This document shows, piece after piece, positions 32,008 to 44,587 of a DNA stretch of 64,000 nt (the stretch's first letter is position 1; every line of letters begins with the position of its first letter). The DNA is from Cryptomeria japonica (taxonomy: Eukaryota > Streptophyta > Pinopsida > Cupressales > Cupressaceae). Below the pieces are notes generated by a model. It did not search any database. It had not been told where the DNA came from and was given only the letters and a program-made list of their open reading frames with translations. Where the stretch lies: contig NC_081408.1 in NCBI RefSeq assembly GCF_030272615.1, forward strand, positions 310,885,118 to 310,949,117, given 5' to 3'. The translations under genes and the position numbers were made by a program.

Positions 32008-33031
32008 ATGGCAACTAATGGTTCGAGTTCATCCAGTTCTTTTGGAGCTATCTTTCAGAGAGATATTCCTAGGCTTCATGGAACAAATTACACAATATGG
32101 AAGATTTGGATGGAGACTAATCTAAGATGTCTTGGCAAGGAGATTTTGGAGATCACACAGAATGGTGTCACACCCTATAATCCGAGATCTGGAAATCCTC
32201 CTCCAGAAAACCTGGATAAGGAGCTTGAAAATGATTGTAGAGAAAGAGAAGTCCTCTTGTGTTCACTTTCTAATTAGCAAATAATGGGATTAACCGATAA
32301 ATCATTTGGAAAGGATATGTGGGATAAGTTGGAGACTCTTAATGAAGGTGACCCTACATTAAAGATTGCTAAATTTGATGGTTATCGGGTGAGATATGAA
32401 AACCTAAAGATGGAAGAAGGTGAAAGGATTACTGCATTCATGCAAAAATGTAAATGAGAGCCCTACTGCCAGCTTACAAAATGAAGGCTACTTTTATTTA
32501 TGAGTTGAGAACAATGGCTAATACATCTGTGAACCGAGATACCTTTGTTGGGAAATTATCTTCTTTTGAGCTTGAAGAATTTGGACCTTCTGGAGCTGCG
32601 AAGTCTGAACCTGATTTTCATGCATCTACATCTACAACCAGTAAGCAAGACTGGAAAGCTTTATATGCAAAGGAATTTAAAGATATGAAGAGAGAAGATG
32701 ATGAGTTTGAGCAACTTGAAGCACTATTTTCTAGAAGAGTACCTAAAGGACCGGTAGGAGGTAAGTATGAAGGAAAATCACCTTTTAAATATTTTGTATG
32801 TAATAAGACTGGTTATTTTGCATCTAGATGTCCTGAAATAAATTCAAGATTTGAAGAAAGAGTTAGAAGATCTTTTAAGCTTAATCCTAGATATCAAAAC
32901 AAGTCTAAGTACAAGAAAAATAGAGACAAATCATGCTACATAGTGGATGAGGAAGGCATTACTAATTCTGATGATGAACTGGTAGAAGACTCTGTTAGTG
33001 GTTCTGGCAATGGGAAGGAATGGGTGTTTCT
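32008..33031 (+). pseudogene. copia-1 D: gag, 5' part
   Basis: Gag from ATG 32008 (MATNGSSSSSS), aligning with C from 2615. Capsid motifs 'YTIWKIWMETNLRCLGKEI' and 'MWDKLETLNEGDPTLKIAK' are present. An internal deletion of about 70 bp near 32447 removes the segment that reads 'VNEIVLGIQCCGGSLSEDE' in C and changes frame. The knuckle is damaged: the first Cys and the His are Tyr (YFVCNKTGYFASRC). Element E interrupts the frame at 33032 within 'GKEWVFL', and D resumes at 47424. Confidence 0.9.
33027..33031. repeat. Left target duplication of E (TTTCT)
   Basis: TTTCT precedes the LTR. TTCCT follows the right LTR at 47419-47423 (one mismatch). Joined, they restore the D gag reading. Confidence 0.75.
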
Positions 33032-33397
33032 TGTTAGAGTATTCAGGTTTTTACCTGATTAATTAAACAACATTTGTTTAATTATTTAAGTTCTCTTTAT
33101 CTATTTTACACTTAAGCTAACTTTGGGTGCATAATAATTAATTCTTTTATTAATTATTATGTGCAAGCCTAAGTTTTCCTTTCTAGGGTTTCTTGACCTA
33201 TTAGAGGTTAATTGTTTTCATTGTACTGTAAGGATTATCACATTACACATTTTGTGAATATTGAGCTCTCATCTTTTGAGCATATTTTCTGTGTATTTTT
33301 TTTTCAGTTATTGCTTCCTTGCATCTCCTTGTAACAGGTTATTCAGCTTGCAAATATCATTTTGGCTCCTATGGTGTTGTATTTCTCAACTCTCACA
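33032..33397 (+). repeat. 5' LTR of E (366 bp)
   Basis: It runs TGTTAGAG to CTCTCACA. The right copy has the same length and termini, and about 93% identity by eye. Confidence 0.9.
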
Positions 33398-33409
33398 TGG
33401 TATCAGAGC
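33398..33409 (+). other. Primer-binding site of E (initiator-Met tRNA)
   Basis: TGGTATCAGAGC, exact, adjoining the LTR end. Confidence 0.9.
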
Positions 33410-34467
33410 TTCATATTTGCAGCTATCTATTCTTATTTTGAGAATTTTTTGCATTGGAAGCAGTTCTAGGGTTTCAAGAGGTTTTTTTTATGCACCTAGG
33501 GATAGGCCTTTTTTCTAAGCACTTTGGGCCTAAACGGACCTCACCATTGTGCTCAGAAGGCCCAAAAACCCCTATGGTCATACCAAACATGACCATTTTT
33601 GGCTTTGGAGCCTCTGGGAGTATTTTTTCTCTAGGACCAGGCCATACGACCCTGACACACAGTTCAAGAAATTTTTTTTCAAAAAAACAAAATGTCTTTT
33701 TATGACATGCAAGATGAATGATTTTTTGATCAAAAAAATCAAAAAAATAAATAAAAAATCATTAAAATTGGCAAGTTTTATAAAAAGAAAAACTCCAAAA
33801 TTTATTTTTTGGGGGCTCCCCACAGTATGCAGGGTACCGTGGGGCCCCCTGACATGCTGCAGGCCCAGCCACTGCTATCAGCACTAGCCCCCACCAACCC
33901 CCACTAGCGCCCTACCTCTCGCACTTCCTTCGACCCCCACTGATCCCGCCTTCCCCACTGCTCCCCCATGGTAACTTCTCCTCCGGTCACTACCGGCCTT
34001 CCCTGCCCGCACCCACCAGAAACAACCCCACACCTGTCAAAAACAGCCCCACCGCCCGCCAAAAACCCTTCACCTAGTCGTCATTGTCTTTGCCACGCAC
34101 GGGTGCCCCCTGTGCCAATTGTACCCACCGGCTGCGATGACTCCTCCATTGGAACACATAACATCACCACCCAGCCACTGTTGTGCCACCTGCTTGCCAT
34201 CAGAGCGCCGCCCACGGGCCACCTCCACCCAACCTTGCCTCCGTTGAAAATGAATAGACATCGGAAAGATGGTTCTAAGCTAGACCTCATAGTGTTGGAC
34301 TATTTTTCCAATTTTTCTATTTGACTATAATTTTTCCAGTAAAAGTAGGGCCTCTTTTTTGCACTTCTGGGGCCGTAGAATGAGCATCTGAACTCCGTTT
34401 TTTGAAAACTTTATATTTCAAGAAAGCTTGTTTTGTGTACTTTATAGCCATATGGGTTTTTTTTCTA
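33410..34467 (+). other. Left part of E internal region, noncoding, with GC-rich block
   Basis: No gene is recognised. Bases 33800-34260 are unusually GC- and C-rich for the window; they translate as Pro-rich frames on both strands that I regard as compositional. The part before and after is T-rich. F is inserted at its end, at GATTC 34468-34472. Confidence 0.6.
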
Positions 34468-34472
34468 GATTC
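34468..34472. repeat. Left target duplication of F (GATTC)
   Basis: GATTC precedes the F LTR and also follows the right F LTR at 46088-46092 exactly. Confidence 0.88.
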
Positions 34473-35662
34473 TATTGGAATTTTTGATGAAGTTGTTGTG
34501 ATTGTCATTGATGGACCCACTTGCTTTGAGATCACTTTTCATATATATAAGTTATGCTCAACCGATATGTGTTCCAAACTGGTATTATGTATTATACTCT
34601 TTAGACTATCGGTGTTTTGTAGAAAGTGTTTACTGATCCCAAGCGGTATGAAGACCTCAAGCGGTTTGAGGATCTCAAGCGGAATGAAGGAACTAAAGCA
34701 GCAGTTATCATTTTCCCAGTCTTCATTTTTGACAACCGATAATCGATTTAATGTTTGAACTGGTATTACTCTGTGATGAGTTACCAACTAGTATTTCATA
34801 AAGTTGTATGAACCGGTAATACTCTATGATGAGTTACCAACTGGTATTTTTCTAATGAGTTACCATCCACCGACACTTTGACTGTGATTTTGTGTCACGT
34901 TACCAAATGTGTCTAGATGCAATGAACCTAGGAACTTGCAATGTAATCCTATTGGACCGACATGAAATCGGATTCTTTTTTTAAGGACATCATGTCTAGG
35001 GTTTTAGTAGTTGTAGTTGTTAGGGTTTTTGGTGGTTGATGAGTTTTTGTATGTGCGATCTTAAAAGAGAAGATCAAGTCTGTGTGCTATAACAGAGTGT
35101 GGATTTACTAAAGACTGAAGTAAAGCTGAAATGCATTAGCAATGAGCTATCATGGATCTAACCAAGTAGACTGTTCTATTTGCTAGATCATTCACTTGTT
35201 GATTACTCACATCTTCAACAAGTCTGAAACCCTTAACCGGTCAGGCCCAGAAAAGCCTTTGCAAATCCTCTATTAAGGTGGTTCACAACTGTGGATCTGA
35301 AATCTTCTCACAAGGTAGTCTTTAATCAGATTTATCTCCTAATTGAGATTGAGATTCCTAATAGGATTTGTTCTGGTGAAGAACATTGTATGACCTTAAC
35401 CGGTCTGGTTACTATTCTGCAGATAGTTACTTGTGAATTTCATCTCATCATGGTTTTTCCCATTTGGGTTTCCACATCAAAATCTATTGTGTTATGGTGA
35501 TTGTGCTTCTGTGGGTGAATGCCTTATTTGTTGTTTTGTTTGCATTTGTGTTAACCAGTTTGTTAGTAAAACTATTATACCGGTTTACTGCTAGACTATT
35601 TAAGTGTTTAAGTTCAGTAATTATTGGTATACTAATTCACCCCCCACTCTTAGTATTCATCA
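34473..35662 (+). repeat. 5' LTR of F (1190 bp)
   Basis: It starts TATTGG and ends ATTCATCA. It matches the right LTR throughout, with repeated 'accggtaat', 'gatgagttaccaac' blocks at 34740-34890. The end 'attcaccccccact' is like the end of copia-2 LTRs, suggesting distant relation. Confidence 0.88.
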
Positions 35663-35664
35663 AT

Positions 35665-35676
35665 TGATATTAGAGC
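35665..35676 (+). other. Primer-binding site of F, decayed
   Basis: TGATATTAGAGC stands two bases after the LTR end; two changes from the initiator-Met site. Confidence 0.7.
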
Positions 35677-35712
35677 CAACCTTTCTATAAGTTTAACCAT
35701 TTGGAAAGAGAT

Positions 35713-36995
35713 ATGGGCGAATACACTGTGAGAGAACTTACTCATCAGCTCACTCAGACTGAGAAAGCCTATGATGAACTCGAAGTCAAGTATAAGGCCT
35801 CTCTGGCAAAAAGAAGAGAGCATGCTGAGAAACTGATGGAGCTTACTAAAAAATAGTTCCTCTAATGAAGTGGACATGGAAGCCCTAGTTGAAGAAGTTG
35901 AAAAACTAAATGAGTCTACTGCCAATGTAAGAAGGGAACTAGAAGGATTGACTATCAAAATGTGTCAAGAGCTTGAGAACCAGAAGAAAGCTGAAGATCT
36001 GGTAAAAGAAAAAGATCATGAGATCTCCAAGCTAAAGCAAGAAATTAGTGCACTTATCGCTCATCTCCAAGAGAGTTAAGTGGAAAAAGAAGAAATGAAA
36101 GGTGAACTAAACATAGCCATTTTTGAAAATGCAACCTTGAAGGAATCCAATGCTACTATTTCCAAAGAACTCACTGAGTCAAAGGAAATACTTGCCAAAT
36201 TCAATAAGAGCACTGTTAGGCTAGAACAATAGCTTGAATCAGCAAAATCAATGAGGAATACCACTGGACTTGGTTTTTTATGGTTATGAGGAAGGTGAGA
36301 CCTCTGGAACAAAAGATGGAGCATCAAAGAAGCAACCGGCACCAAAGGATAAAGGTAAGCAAAAATTCAAACATGTTTTCTTTAATTGTCTCAAGGAAGG
36401 ACATACTGCTAATGTATGTAGAAGTAAGGCTTACAATAATTTTCCCTACTTTCTAAACAATAAGCCTAGATCTAATAGATTCAATGGAAATTGTTATGCA
36501 TGCAACAAGTTTGCGCATAGAGCATTTGAATGTAGGTTTGTCATGCACAACACCGGAAGGTATCCTCAAAGGAGTCAAGGAGGTTTTTTTGAACCCTATG
36601 GGAACTGGAATCCAAACCGGTTTAATACTTATAATCATCAGTCAGGTAGTGGTGGCTATCAAGTGGCAAGTGGATAGAGAGCAACCTATTTGTTTTGACA
36701 TGGTAATGGTCACACTGCTACAACATGCAGAAGGAAGAATGAAAACATGAATAATGGACCTTGGAGAGCACCTGGAATGGTTTGATATCATTGCAACAAA
36801 TCGGGTCACATAGCAAGATTCTACAAAATGAGAAAGAATATATCAAATGATATACCGGTCACTCCAGAAGGAAATATTGATGTTGAAATTGTTCAAGCAT
36901 ATATGAAGAAAACCTGGATAAAGAAGCCAGAAGAAGTGTCTCAAGAAGAACCGGTTTCTGCACCTAGTGTGGAAATCTCTAAACCAACAAACTAA
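35713..36995 (+). pseudogene. F: gag-like coiled-coil and multi-zinc-knuckle region
   Basis: Starts MGEYTVRELTHQLTQTEKAY at 35713 and continues through 35870-36079 ('VEEVEKLNESTANVRREL', 'VKEKDHEISKLKQEISALI'), a clear coiled coil with Glu/Lys/Leu. The third piece, 36270-36677, has knuckles 'FFNCLKEGHTANVC' (first Cys lost) and CYACNKFAHRAFEC (intact). Two more decayed knuckles follow in another frame near 36695-36740 ('HGNGHTATTC') and 36780-36830 ('YHCNKSGHIARFY'). The end is TAA 36993. Two frameshifts and several stops break it. The usual copia capsid (UBN2) part is not seen. Coiled coil plus multiple knuckles recalls the C-terminal part of Gag in SIRE/Maximus-like copia elements (inference). 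It could package the F RNA. Confidence 0.75.
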
Positions 36996-37436
36996 GCTAC
37001 AAAAAAGCTTAGGGGGAAACAAAATGGTGAAATGTTTTGTACCCCTGGTTTACACCGGTAAAAGACCTTAACCGGTATGTGATACCTGTCAATTGGCAGA
37101 AGACTAGAAACGGTAAAAGGCAAATTAGGGTTTATGCCCTAATGGTGGAGCATTTATTATGGTAGTTGAAGAATTCATTTAAAAGGGATTTTCAAGTCAT
37201 TTTCACTTATCAATTTGTGAGCAAAGAAGTTTTCAAGTGCAGAGCAACGAAAGGCAATTTATCTTTTGATTCAAAGAGATTTCAAAACTTTGAAGAAGAA
37301 TCAGAAGATAATATCAATTGGTCAAGTGTAAAACTCAAAGCGATAATCCAGCAACCAAAGTAGTGTGTGGTGAAGTGGAATTTGCAAACCCTAAATCTCG
37401 ACTTGCGAAGGTATTTTTTGAGTTTCTCTATTTATA
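36996..37436 (+). other. Spacer between gag-like region and ORF2 of F
   Basis: No gene is seen. It contains several ACCGGT-type motifs (37050-37080), 'ttagggtttatgccctaat' and, just before the ORF2 ATG, 'aaaccctaaatct' and 'ctatttataatgg'. It resembles an untranslated leader, but this is inference. Confidence 0.5.
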
Positions 37437-39449
37437 ATGGATTCTGCATCGCACTCTAGTTCTAGTGCACCCATTGATTCAGTAGATTTCATCCAATGGA
37501 AGGCAAAATATAATGCCCTATCCCAAATACCCGCTGGTGTTATTGTTGAGCAAGGTATTTCAGATTATATTGACTATAAAATTGAAGACCTAGGATCTCT
37601 ACTCATCCATTCTCAGTTAAGCCTATTCTATGGGAAGGACAAGAAGATCAAACTAGAATACAACATCTTGGAAAAGAAGAAGCTTCACAATGTGGTCTAT
37701 TTCCTTGAAGAATTTATAGATGATCACATCTGCATTATTCTAAGCAGAGTACACGGTGACAAAATGTATTTAGAGAAAACACATGACATCACACCAAAAG
37801 CGATTCATGCCATCACTGGTTTCTGTAACGTTGGAGATGTGCCAGCCCTAAGGAAAGTCATTAAGATGGAAATGACCAAGCTCACTGATTCTATGAGCGA
37901 CCAATGGGGAATGACCATCAACACCATCAAGGATGATCTGGTCAAATATGCCTACATGGTGATAGGTTATCGAATATTCCATGCTAGCAAAATTAACTCT
38001 GTCTTTGCTACAGCGGTAAATGCCACCTATAGGATGATCATGGAAGATGCCTTGTTTGATTTATGCACCTGTATGCAAAGGCAACTTATGGTGAACTTGA
38101 AGTCAATTAAGAAGGACAGTGCCTTGAAATTTAAATTTGGACAACTATTGGTCAGATTTTTCTTCTACTTCCAAGGCTATTTTCTAGGAGTTGGTGATAT
38201 TCAGTGGTCTGCTGACCAATCGATTACCAAGCAAATCAGAGAAAGTCTTCAAGCAATTGGAACCAGTTATCCTAAAGTCCTGAACAAATACTTTGATGAG
38301 TTTAGACACAAGATGAGCCAAAGGGTGAGAATATATGGTGATATTGTCAAGAAGTATGAAGAGGACATCTACTTCACCATCAGAGTAGATGAGTGTATAA
38401 TGGAGGTGGTTGAGCCTAGAAAAGAAAAGGTGGAACCTATGGGATATGAGGTAATGTATGATATGCTAGACGGATATGCTTCTACCCTACTTGCCTCACT
38501 GCTTGATCCTAAGAAGAAGAGAGCTGACACCTATCTAGAAAGGGTTACATCAATTGAAGAGCCTTCAGTAAAGAAGGGAAAGGAAGTACCATCTATATCG
38601 ACATTGGTTACTTCAGGAAGTCCTAAAGTGACCAAGTGGTCACTGGAAAAGAAGAAACCAGAAGTTGCACCCGCCAAGGTATTTGAGAGGAAGCAGAAGA
38701 CAAAAGGCAACACACCAGACTCAGAGGACACAAAATCTAAAGAACAACCTAAAAAGACTAGGCAAATGAGGAAGAAGACAAAAACAACCAGCAATGAACC
38801 AACATCATCAACACCTATAAATATTGATATTTCCTCTTACAAACTTTTGACACATTGTCAAAGAACTATCAAGAATATTAGGAGAAAAGTGTTGAGTGAT
38901 TTAGTAGATTATTTTGATGATTTCAATGACAATGAGAAAGAGGAAGTAGAACAGGAAGTCATTCAATATTTATGTATTAATGACCAGTCACCATCAAAAA
39001 TTAAATCTATGACACCAGATTCTTTCTACAATTCTTTAGATAAGAAATGGCGCATTGCCATAGAAAAGGAACAAGAAATAAGAGAGGAAATATTTGCTCA
39101 ATATTTTCCTGATGTGTCTAATTCAGAACTTTATGAAGTTATGAAAAAATTTAAAGGCCTCTTCTTCATGAGAAGAAGGAGACTCTTGTTGCTAGAAGGG
39201 AAAGTCCCTGAAGTGGTAAAAGATACCCACTCTCATGCCAAAGCCGCTCTGAGGTTGCCCCAAGTGTCCGAAGCCAATAAGAAGGCTGAACAAGAACTGA
39301 AAATTGAAAAACCGGATGAGGTGTATGACAGTGCAGGAGAACTGGTCACTGAAAAAATGGACCCTATTAATGTTGATGCTTTGGATGGTGAAAATGTCAC
39401 CCCGGATACAGCAAAGGACAAGGTTGACAAAGAGAAAGTGGACAAGTAG
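37437..39449 (+). CDS. F ORF2: unknown protein, first 670 codons open
   Basis: A long open frame from ATG 37437 (MDSASHSSSSAPIDSVDF) to TAG 39447, in an element whose other genes are broken. I do not recognise the family. Residues 1-330 look globular, with 'GISDYIDYKIEDLGSLLIHS', 'THDITPKAIHAITGF', 'VKYAYMVIGYRIFHASKIN' and 'FYFQGYFLGVGDIQWSADQS'. Residues 360-460 are Lys/Glu/Pro-rich and disordered in appearance. Residues 480-590 are again ordered ('LLTHCQRTIKNIRRKVLSDL', 'VSNSELYEVMKKFKGLFF'). The start of the globular part recalls the large ORFs of unknown role carried by non-autonomous plant retrotransposons (plant-mobile-domain-like proteins), but no motif proves it. The frame continues beyond the stop as a decayed Lys/Glu-rich extension. 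Confidence 0.75.
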   Translation: MDSASHSSSSAPIDSVDFIQWKAKYNALSQIPAGVIVEQGISDYIDYKIEDLGSLLIHSQLSLFYGKDKKIKLEYNILEKKKLHNVVYFLEEFIDDHICIILSRVHGDKMYLEKTHDITPKAIHAITGFCNVGDVPALRKVIKMEMTKLTDSMSDQWGMTINTIKDDLVKYAYMVIGYRIFHASKINSVFATAVNATYRMIMEDALFDLCTCMQRQLMVNLKSIKKDSALKFKFGQLLVRFFFYFQGYFLGVGDIQWSADQSITKQIRESLQAIGTSYPKVLNKYFDEFRHKMSQRVRIYGDIVKKYEEDIYFTIRVDECIMEVVEPRKEKVEPMGYEVMYDMLDGYASTLLASLLDPKKKRADTYLERVTSIEEPSVKKGKEVPSISTLVTSGSPKVTKWSLEKKKPEVAPAKVFERKQKTKGNTPDSEDTKSKEQPKKTRQMRKKTKTTSNEPTSSTPINIDISSYKLLTHCQRTIKNIRRKVLSDLVDYFDDFNDNEKEEVEQEVIQYLCINDQSPSKIKSMTPDSFYNSLDKKWRIAIEKEQEIREEIFAQYFPDVSNSELYEVMKKFKGLFFMRRRRLLLLEGKVPEVVKDTHSHAKAALRLPQVSEANKKAEQELKIEKPDEVYDSAGELVTEKMDPINVDALDGENVTPDTAKDKVDKEKVDK

Positions 39450-40705
39450 ACACAGGACAAAGAAAAGGCTGATAGAGAGCAAGTAGAGAATGAGAAAAAG
39501 AAGCAAGAGGAGGAAAAGAGAAAACAAGAAGAGAAGAGGAAACAAACAGAAGAGGAGAAAAAGAGCAAAGAGTAAGAGGAGAAGAGAAAAGAAGAAGAAA
39601 AGAAACAAGAATAGGAGAAGAGAAAAGAAGAGGAGAAGAGGAAGCAGGAAGAGGAGAAGAAGAAACAGGAAGAGGAGAAGAAGAAGAAGGAATAAGAGAA
39701 GAAAGAAGAAGAGAAATGAAAAGAAGAAGAAAGGAAGAAGGAAGAAGAGAAAAGAAAGAAAGAAGAAGAGGAGCAAAAGAAGGCAGAGGAAGAAAAGAAA
39801 AAAGCCAAGGACAAGGAGGAAGTGGCAAAGAGAATACAAGAGGAGACCCAAAGGCAACTGGTAGTCAAGCCAAACTGGCTGATATTACCAGTCCCATTGA
39901 CCTCCACTCTGCAAATGAAATGGAGCTATTGCAAAGCATTAAGCTTGCCCAAGAGCGATTGGAAGCACTAAGGAGGAAAAAGGAGGAAGGTGTTATTCAA
40001 ACTACGGTGGAAACTCTTACCAGTTTGATTCCCGGTATCAATCTCCCAAGTACTGATTCCTCTCTGGCCCAACTGAAACTCTTATGCATAGTTGTAGAGG
40101 ACCAGGTGTAATGCCTGGAAGATGTTGCTGAAGCCAATGCTCAAAGGAAGCATCAAAAGGCACTGAACACCACCTTAGTGAAGAAGTTAAATGAGCTCCG
40201 GTTTGAACTTCATAAGGCACATAAAGACATAAGAAATGCTATGGATGAGGGGAATCTACTACTCAGTAAGATTAGTTAACCCCATCTATTTTGTGATGAT
40301 GTGCTTGCACAGAAGGAGAAGTTTCAATCTGACCTGCAAGCATACATAAGCACCTTCAAGATGCCCTATGATTCCTTGACCACATATGGGCAAACTGCTC
40401 ACCAGTTTCAACTCCAGATTGCAAGAATAGAGTTAGAGATCAACAACCGGACATGAGATTTGTAGGAACTTCAACTGGTTCTACTACCAAGATTGCAAAT
40501 ACTTCAAAAATGATATCTCAATCTAGATGCCTTAATGGTCACTCAAGAGATGAGTACCTTGGATGCCATGGAGGAACAAGTTTTCCAAATGCAAATGGAA
40601 AGTGAGGTTGCTACCTCATTGCTTGAGTCATGGTCTTTATCCATGAAGACATTTACACAGGACATTAAATCAGTTTTTGACAAGTTTCACTCTTTATTGT
40701 CATAA
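39450..40705 (+). pseudogene. F ORF2: decayed Lys/Glu-rich and coiled-coil C-terminal part
   Basis: After TAG 39447 the same frame continues with 'EEKRKQEEKRKQTEEEKKSK' and similar heptad-like Lys/Glu/Gln text to about 39870, interrupted by several TAG or TAA stops. The reading then moves to another frame ('ADITSPIDLHSANEMELLQS', 'LAQERLEALRRKKEE', 'LVKKLNELRFELHKAHKDI', 'FQSDLQAYISTFKMPYDSL') and ends at TAA 40703. The pattern suggests one ancestral protein of about 1,090 codons with a charged coiled-coil middle. The long Leu/Phe/Ser-rich frames on the other strand are mirror images of this composition, not genes. Confidence 0.7.
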
Positions 40706-40984
40706 ACACTTATGATTTTAATGATAATGGAAACAGGGATTTTTCAGCTGTACTTTGTCATTATTAGCAAAGGGGGAGTAGTATTATGTATTTAAAATTT
40801 TGATGCATGTTATGTATACTTTCATGTTTATCTCTTTAAGGGAGTAGTATTCATTATATTTTCTGCAAAAGGGGTAGTGTATATGCTTAGGGGGAGTAAT
40901 TTTGATTATGGCATATTTCTATTGTAAAACACTTAGATGTCAAAAAATTTCGTAAGTGTTGCCATCAATACCAAAGGGGGAGAT
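40706..40984 (+). other. 3' noncoding tail and polypurine tract of F
   Basis: No gene. It has 'aaagggggagtag' and 'agggggagtaa' blocks and ends in AAAGGGGGAGAT (40973-40984) before the LTR, as in the copia elements here. Confidence 0.8.
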
Positions 40985-43900
40985 TATTGGCATTTTTGAT
41001 GATGTTGTTGTGATTGTCATTGATGGACACACACTTGCTTTGAGATTACTTTTTGTATGTATAAGTTATGCTCAACCAGTATGTGTTCCAAACTGGTATT
41101 ATGTATTATAGTCTTTAGACTATCAGTGTTTTGTAGAAAGTGTTTGCTGATCCCAAGCGGTATGAAGATCTCAAGTGGTTCGAGGATCTCAAGAGGAAGG
41201 AAGGAACTAAAGCGACACTTATCATTTTCCCAGTCTTCATTTTTGACAACCGATAATTAGTTTAATGTTTGAATCGGTATTACTCTATGATGAGTTACCA
41301 ACAAGTATTCGGTAAAGTTGTATGAACTGGTAATACTCTATGATGAGTTACCAACCGGTATTTTTGTGATGAGTTACCATCCACCGACACTTTGACAATG
41401 ATTTTGTGTTGTGTTACCAAATGTGTCTAGATACAATGAACCTAGGAACTTGCAATGTAATCCTATTGGACCGACATGAAATCAGATTTTTTTTTAAGGA
41501 CATCATGTCTAGGGTTCTAGTTGTTGTAGCTGTTAGGGTTTTGGTGGTTGATGATTTTTTGTATGTGTGATCTTAGAAGAGAAGATCAAGTTTGTGTGCT
41601 GTAACAGAGTGTGGATTTACTGAAGACTAAAGTAATGCTGAAATGCATTAGCAATGAGCTATCATGGATCTAACCAAGCAGACTATGTTATTTGCTAGAT
41701 CATTCACTTGTTGATTACTCACTTCTTTGACAGGTCTGAAACCCTTAACCGGGTAGGCCCAGAAAAGCCTTTGCAAATCCTCTAACTATGAGGCCCTACC
41801 TTGACTCATCATAGCATTTCAGTATTTTTCATGTTGAGACTATTATGGATGCCTTATTTTTATGCATTATTGACTTAGAACTTATATGATTTCATGATTT
41901 GGATAACATTGATATATATTGATGCTTCATTTCTATGCATTATAGATATAGAACTCTATATTATTCTAGAATAGGATTACTATGTGATGATGTATGTCTT
42001 TTTTGGAATTGCAGGACTTTACTATGATGATAGAAATAGGATGCATGTTTTATGTATGGATCAAAATTATGAGGATTATGATAATTGCTTATGTGGATTT
42101 AGTTTGATACAAGATATATTGATTTTGTTTAATACCAATTGTATGCAGAGTGTTTGACGTGTATTCTTATTAATGTGTTTAAATATTATATGAGGTTATT
42201 TGGAAGTACTAATGTGTAATTGAGATGTGCAGGAAAATTATCTATGTGACCATGGAAATATAATGGAGAACCAAACCTAGACCTATGTATATTCGTAAAG
42301 CCAGGGGTTGTCTATTTGGAGAGAGAACACCCCATATGTATCATATTTTATTTGTAATAGTGAATGATGCATGTGTGTTAAATTTTATTATTGATTTATT
42401 TAAATCCAACAAGAGACAATTTCCATGTGTAATTTTGTAATGTATTTTATTGTGTCACTTGACACATGTATTGATTTATGTCTTGAATTTTGACTTGCCT
42501 CTTGAAGGGAGTTGTTTAACTATAGCTTTTTCAAACATTTGAATGTGGTTCTAAAATTTCCTTGGGTAGAGAGTCTTTGGAGTGGTCAACTCAAGTTTGA
42601 CCCGAAAATAAACTTCAGATGGGTTTATAAGGGGTCAAATGGACTCCTAGGGGTAGTTTAAAGGTGTTTCCTAAAGCCCATAAGGTATACCTATGAGTTA
42701 GGAGTGTTTATAGGCATGTATCTACTCCCATGTGACTATTTAGTCATCCCCAAAAGTGGATTTTCTAAGATGTGCGAAAATTCAAAATTAGAAGGTGCCA
42801 TCTAGGTTAGATAACCTTCCCTATTGATGAGAGATCCTTTTTGATCTTTTTCTTACTTTTTTATTTTTCAATTTTAGAAACCTATGAGAACTCTCACTGA
42901 AGTATTTTTAGGCAAGAATGAGAGATTTTGTGGGTAATCACCCACTCTCCATTTTTGGAGACTATGCATTTTGAAAATTTTGGTTTTTGGATTCGAAAAT
43001 TTTGGCTAAGTGTGGGAGGAAGATTTGTAGATTTGGGCTGCTCATCCTCAAACTAGTTCTAATATACCATTGGGTAGATTGAAGGTTGGTTTTTCTTCAC
43101 CTTGTGTTTCTTCCATGTTGCATGTTTGTGTTGGAAAGTTGGTTTGTATGTAAAAATGGTTTTCTTGTATTTTCTCTTGTGAAAATTACCTTGTGACATA
43201 TCTTTTATTTACTTGTGTGCATTTTCTGTGTTTTGGGAGTAACCAAGACCTTCTATTCTTGGGAGAGTAGAATGGTCTTTTGGGTGGTAGAAGTTTGATA
43301 GCCCTCGAGTGAGAGACTCTCTTTATGAGAGCGAACTCAAGGGGTGCATTTGTGACCCTTGCTGCATGGCCTGGTTTGTGCATTTGGGGGTCATAAGGGG
43401 AGAAAGTATGGCATGAATGCCTTGGGGGGGCATAAGGAATGTGGGGTGTATGATTTTATGAGGTAATTTTTTTTGCCATGAGGAGGCATTATGTTCTACC
43501 ATTCTTGCAGTCTCCTTAGGGTACTTGGTCCACTACCACCCATATGAAATCATCACATGTTGTGATGAAGTGTAGACTTGGTTGGGAAAGTGTTTTCTAT
43601 ATATTTTCCCTTGCTTGTTGTGTTTGCATGTCTGTAACCTGTCTAGGGCTTGGTTCTCCAAGCTCAGGGGTGGCTTCTAGTAAGCCTAGGCTGGGAGGTG
43701 AGCACTCCATGGTCATAGCCTATGATTTATTTACAGGTTGTTGGAAGAAAAGAAAAGGACAAGTAGAAGTTGCTAAATTTATTTGTTTGCATAAAAAGAT
43801 TTGGAAGTGGAATATTTTATATTTTAAGTTGCAACAATGTAAAGGGAAACTATATGTTGTATCTATTTTGAAAGGAATGTATTTATGTTTTTTTAAGGTG

Positions 43901-44587
43901 CTCATTTAATAGAAATGAGAGATCCATTTGTAAAGTTGACTATAGTGTCTTTTAAATATGCTTTAAAGAAATGTAATATTTTATTACACTATACTACAGA
44001 AAAGAAATGAGTGTTTCAAGATTTAGTTCCTATAGTTCTGAAAATAATATTTGTTGTGTATATGATATTTTGAAAAGAAATAAATTTATTTTATCCCTTT
44101 ATGCATTTTAAAAAAAAAAAATTTGGAAAAGAATGAAATAGATTAGCATGTATGTAGTAGGTTGGAAATAAAACATTTAGATCTATTTATGGAACTGCAA
44201 ATATAGTTTATTTAAATCTGTCATTTTATTTATTCGTAGATAGTAAATCTAAAAATCATCATGGCTATCTCTAGGATTTATTTCAATAATTTCTAGAGTT
44301 ATATAGTTTCTATTTAAACTTATTTAATTCTGTCAATTATAATTATTTGCAGAAATTAAACCTAAAGATTATATAGACTATCTTTGATTTAAATCTAAAG
44401 ACTTCAACAAATCTGTTAAAAATGTTTCAAAATAAAATATCAACATATATTTGCATAGAAAAGTTGACCTGGATTTAATATGCAACCAATATATATATAT
44501 ATTTTATTATATTTTAAATAAACAAAAAAAAAAAATTATTAACATAAAATAAAGTTTTAAAAAAAGGTAAATATAAAAAAAAAGGGG

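Noticed and set aside
34070-34290. Pro-, Gly- and Trp-rich frames on both strands of the GC-rich part of E
   Set aside because: Several overlapping frames on both strands are open because the block is GC-rich; none shows a domain or a matching frame in a second copy.
39192-39907. Long minus-strand frames (over 200 codons) rich in Leu, Phe and Ser
   Set aside because: They are the reverse complement of the Lys/Glu-rich GAA/GAG/AAG repeats of F ORF2. Three overlapping minus frames are open at once, which is what low-complexity purine sequence gives.
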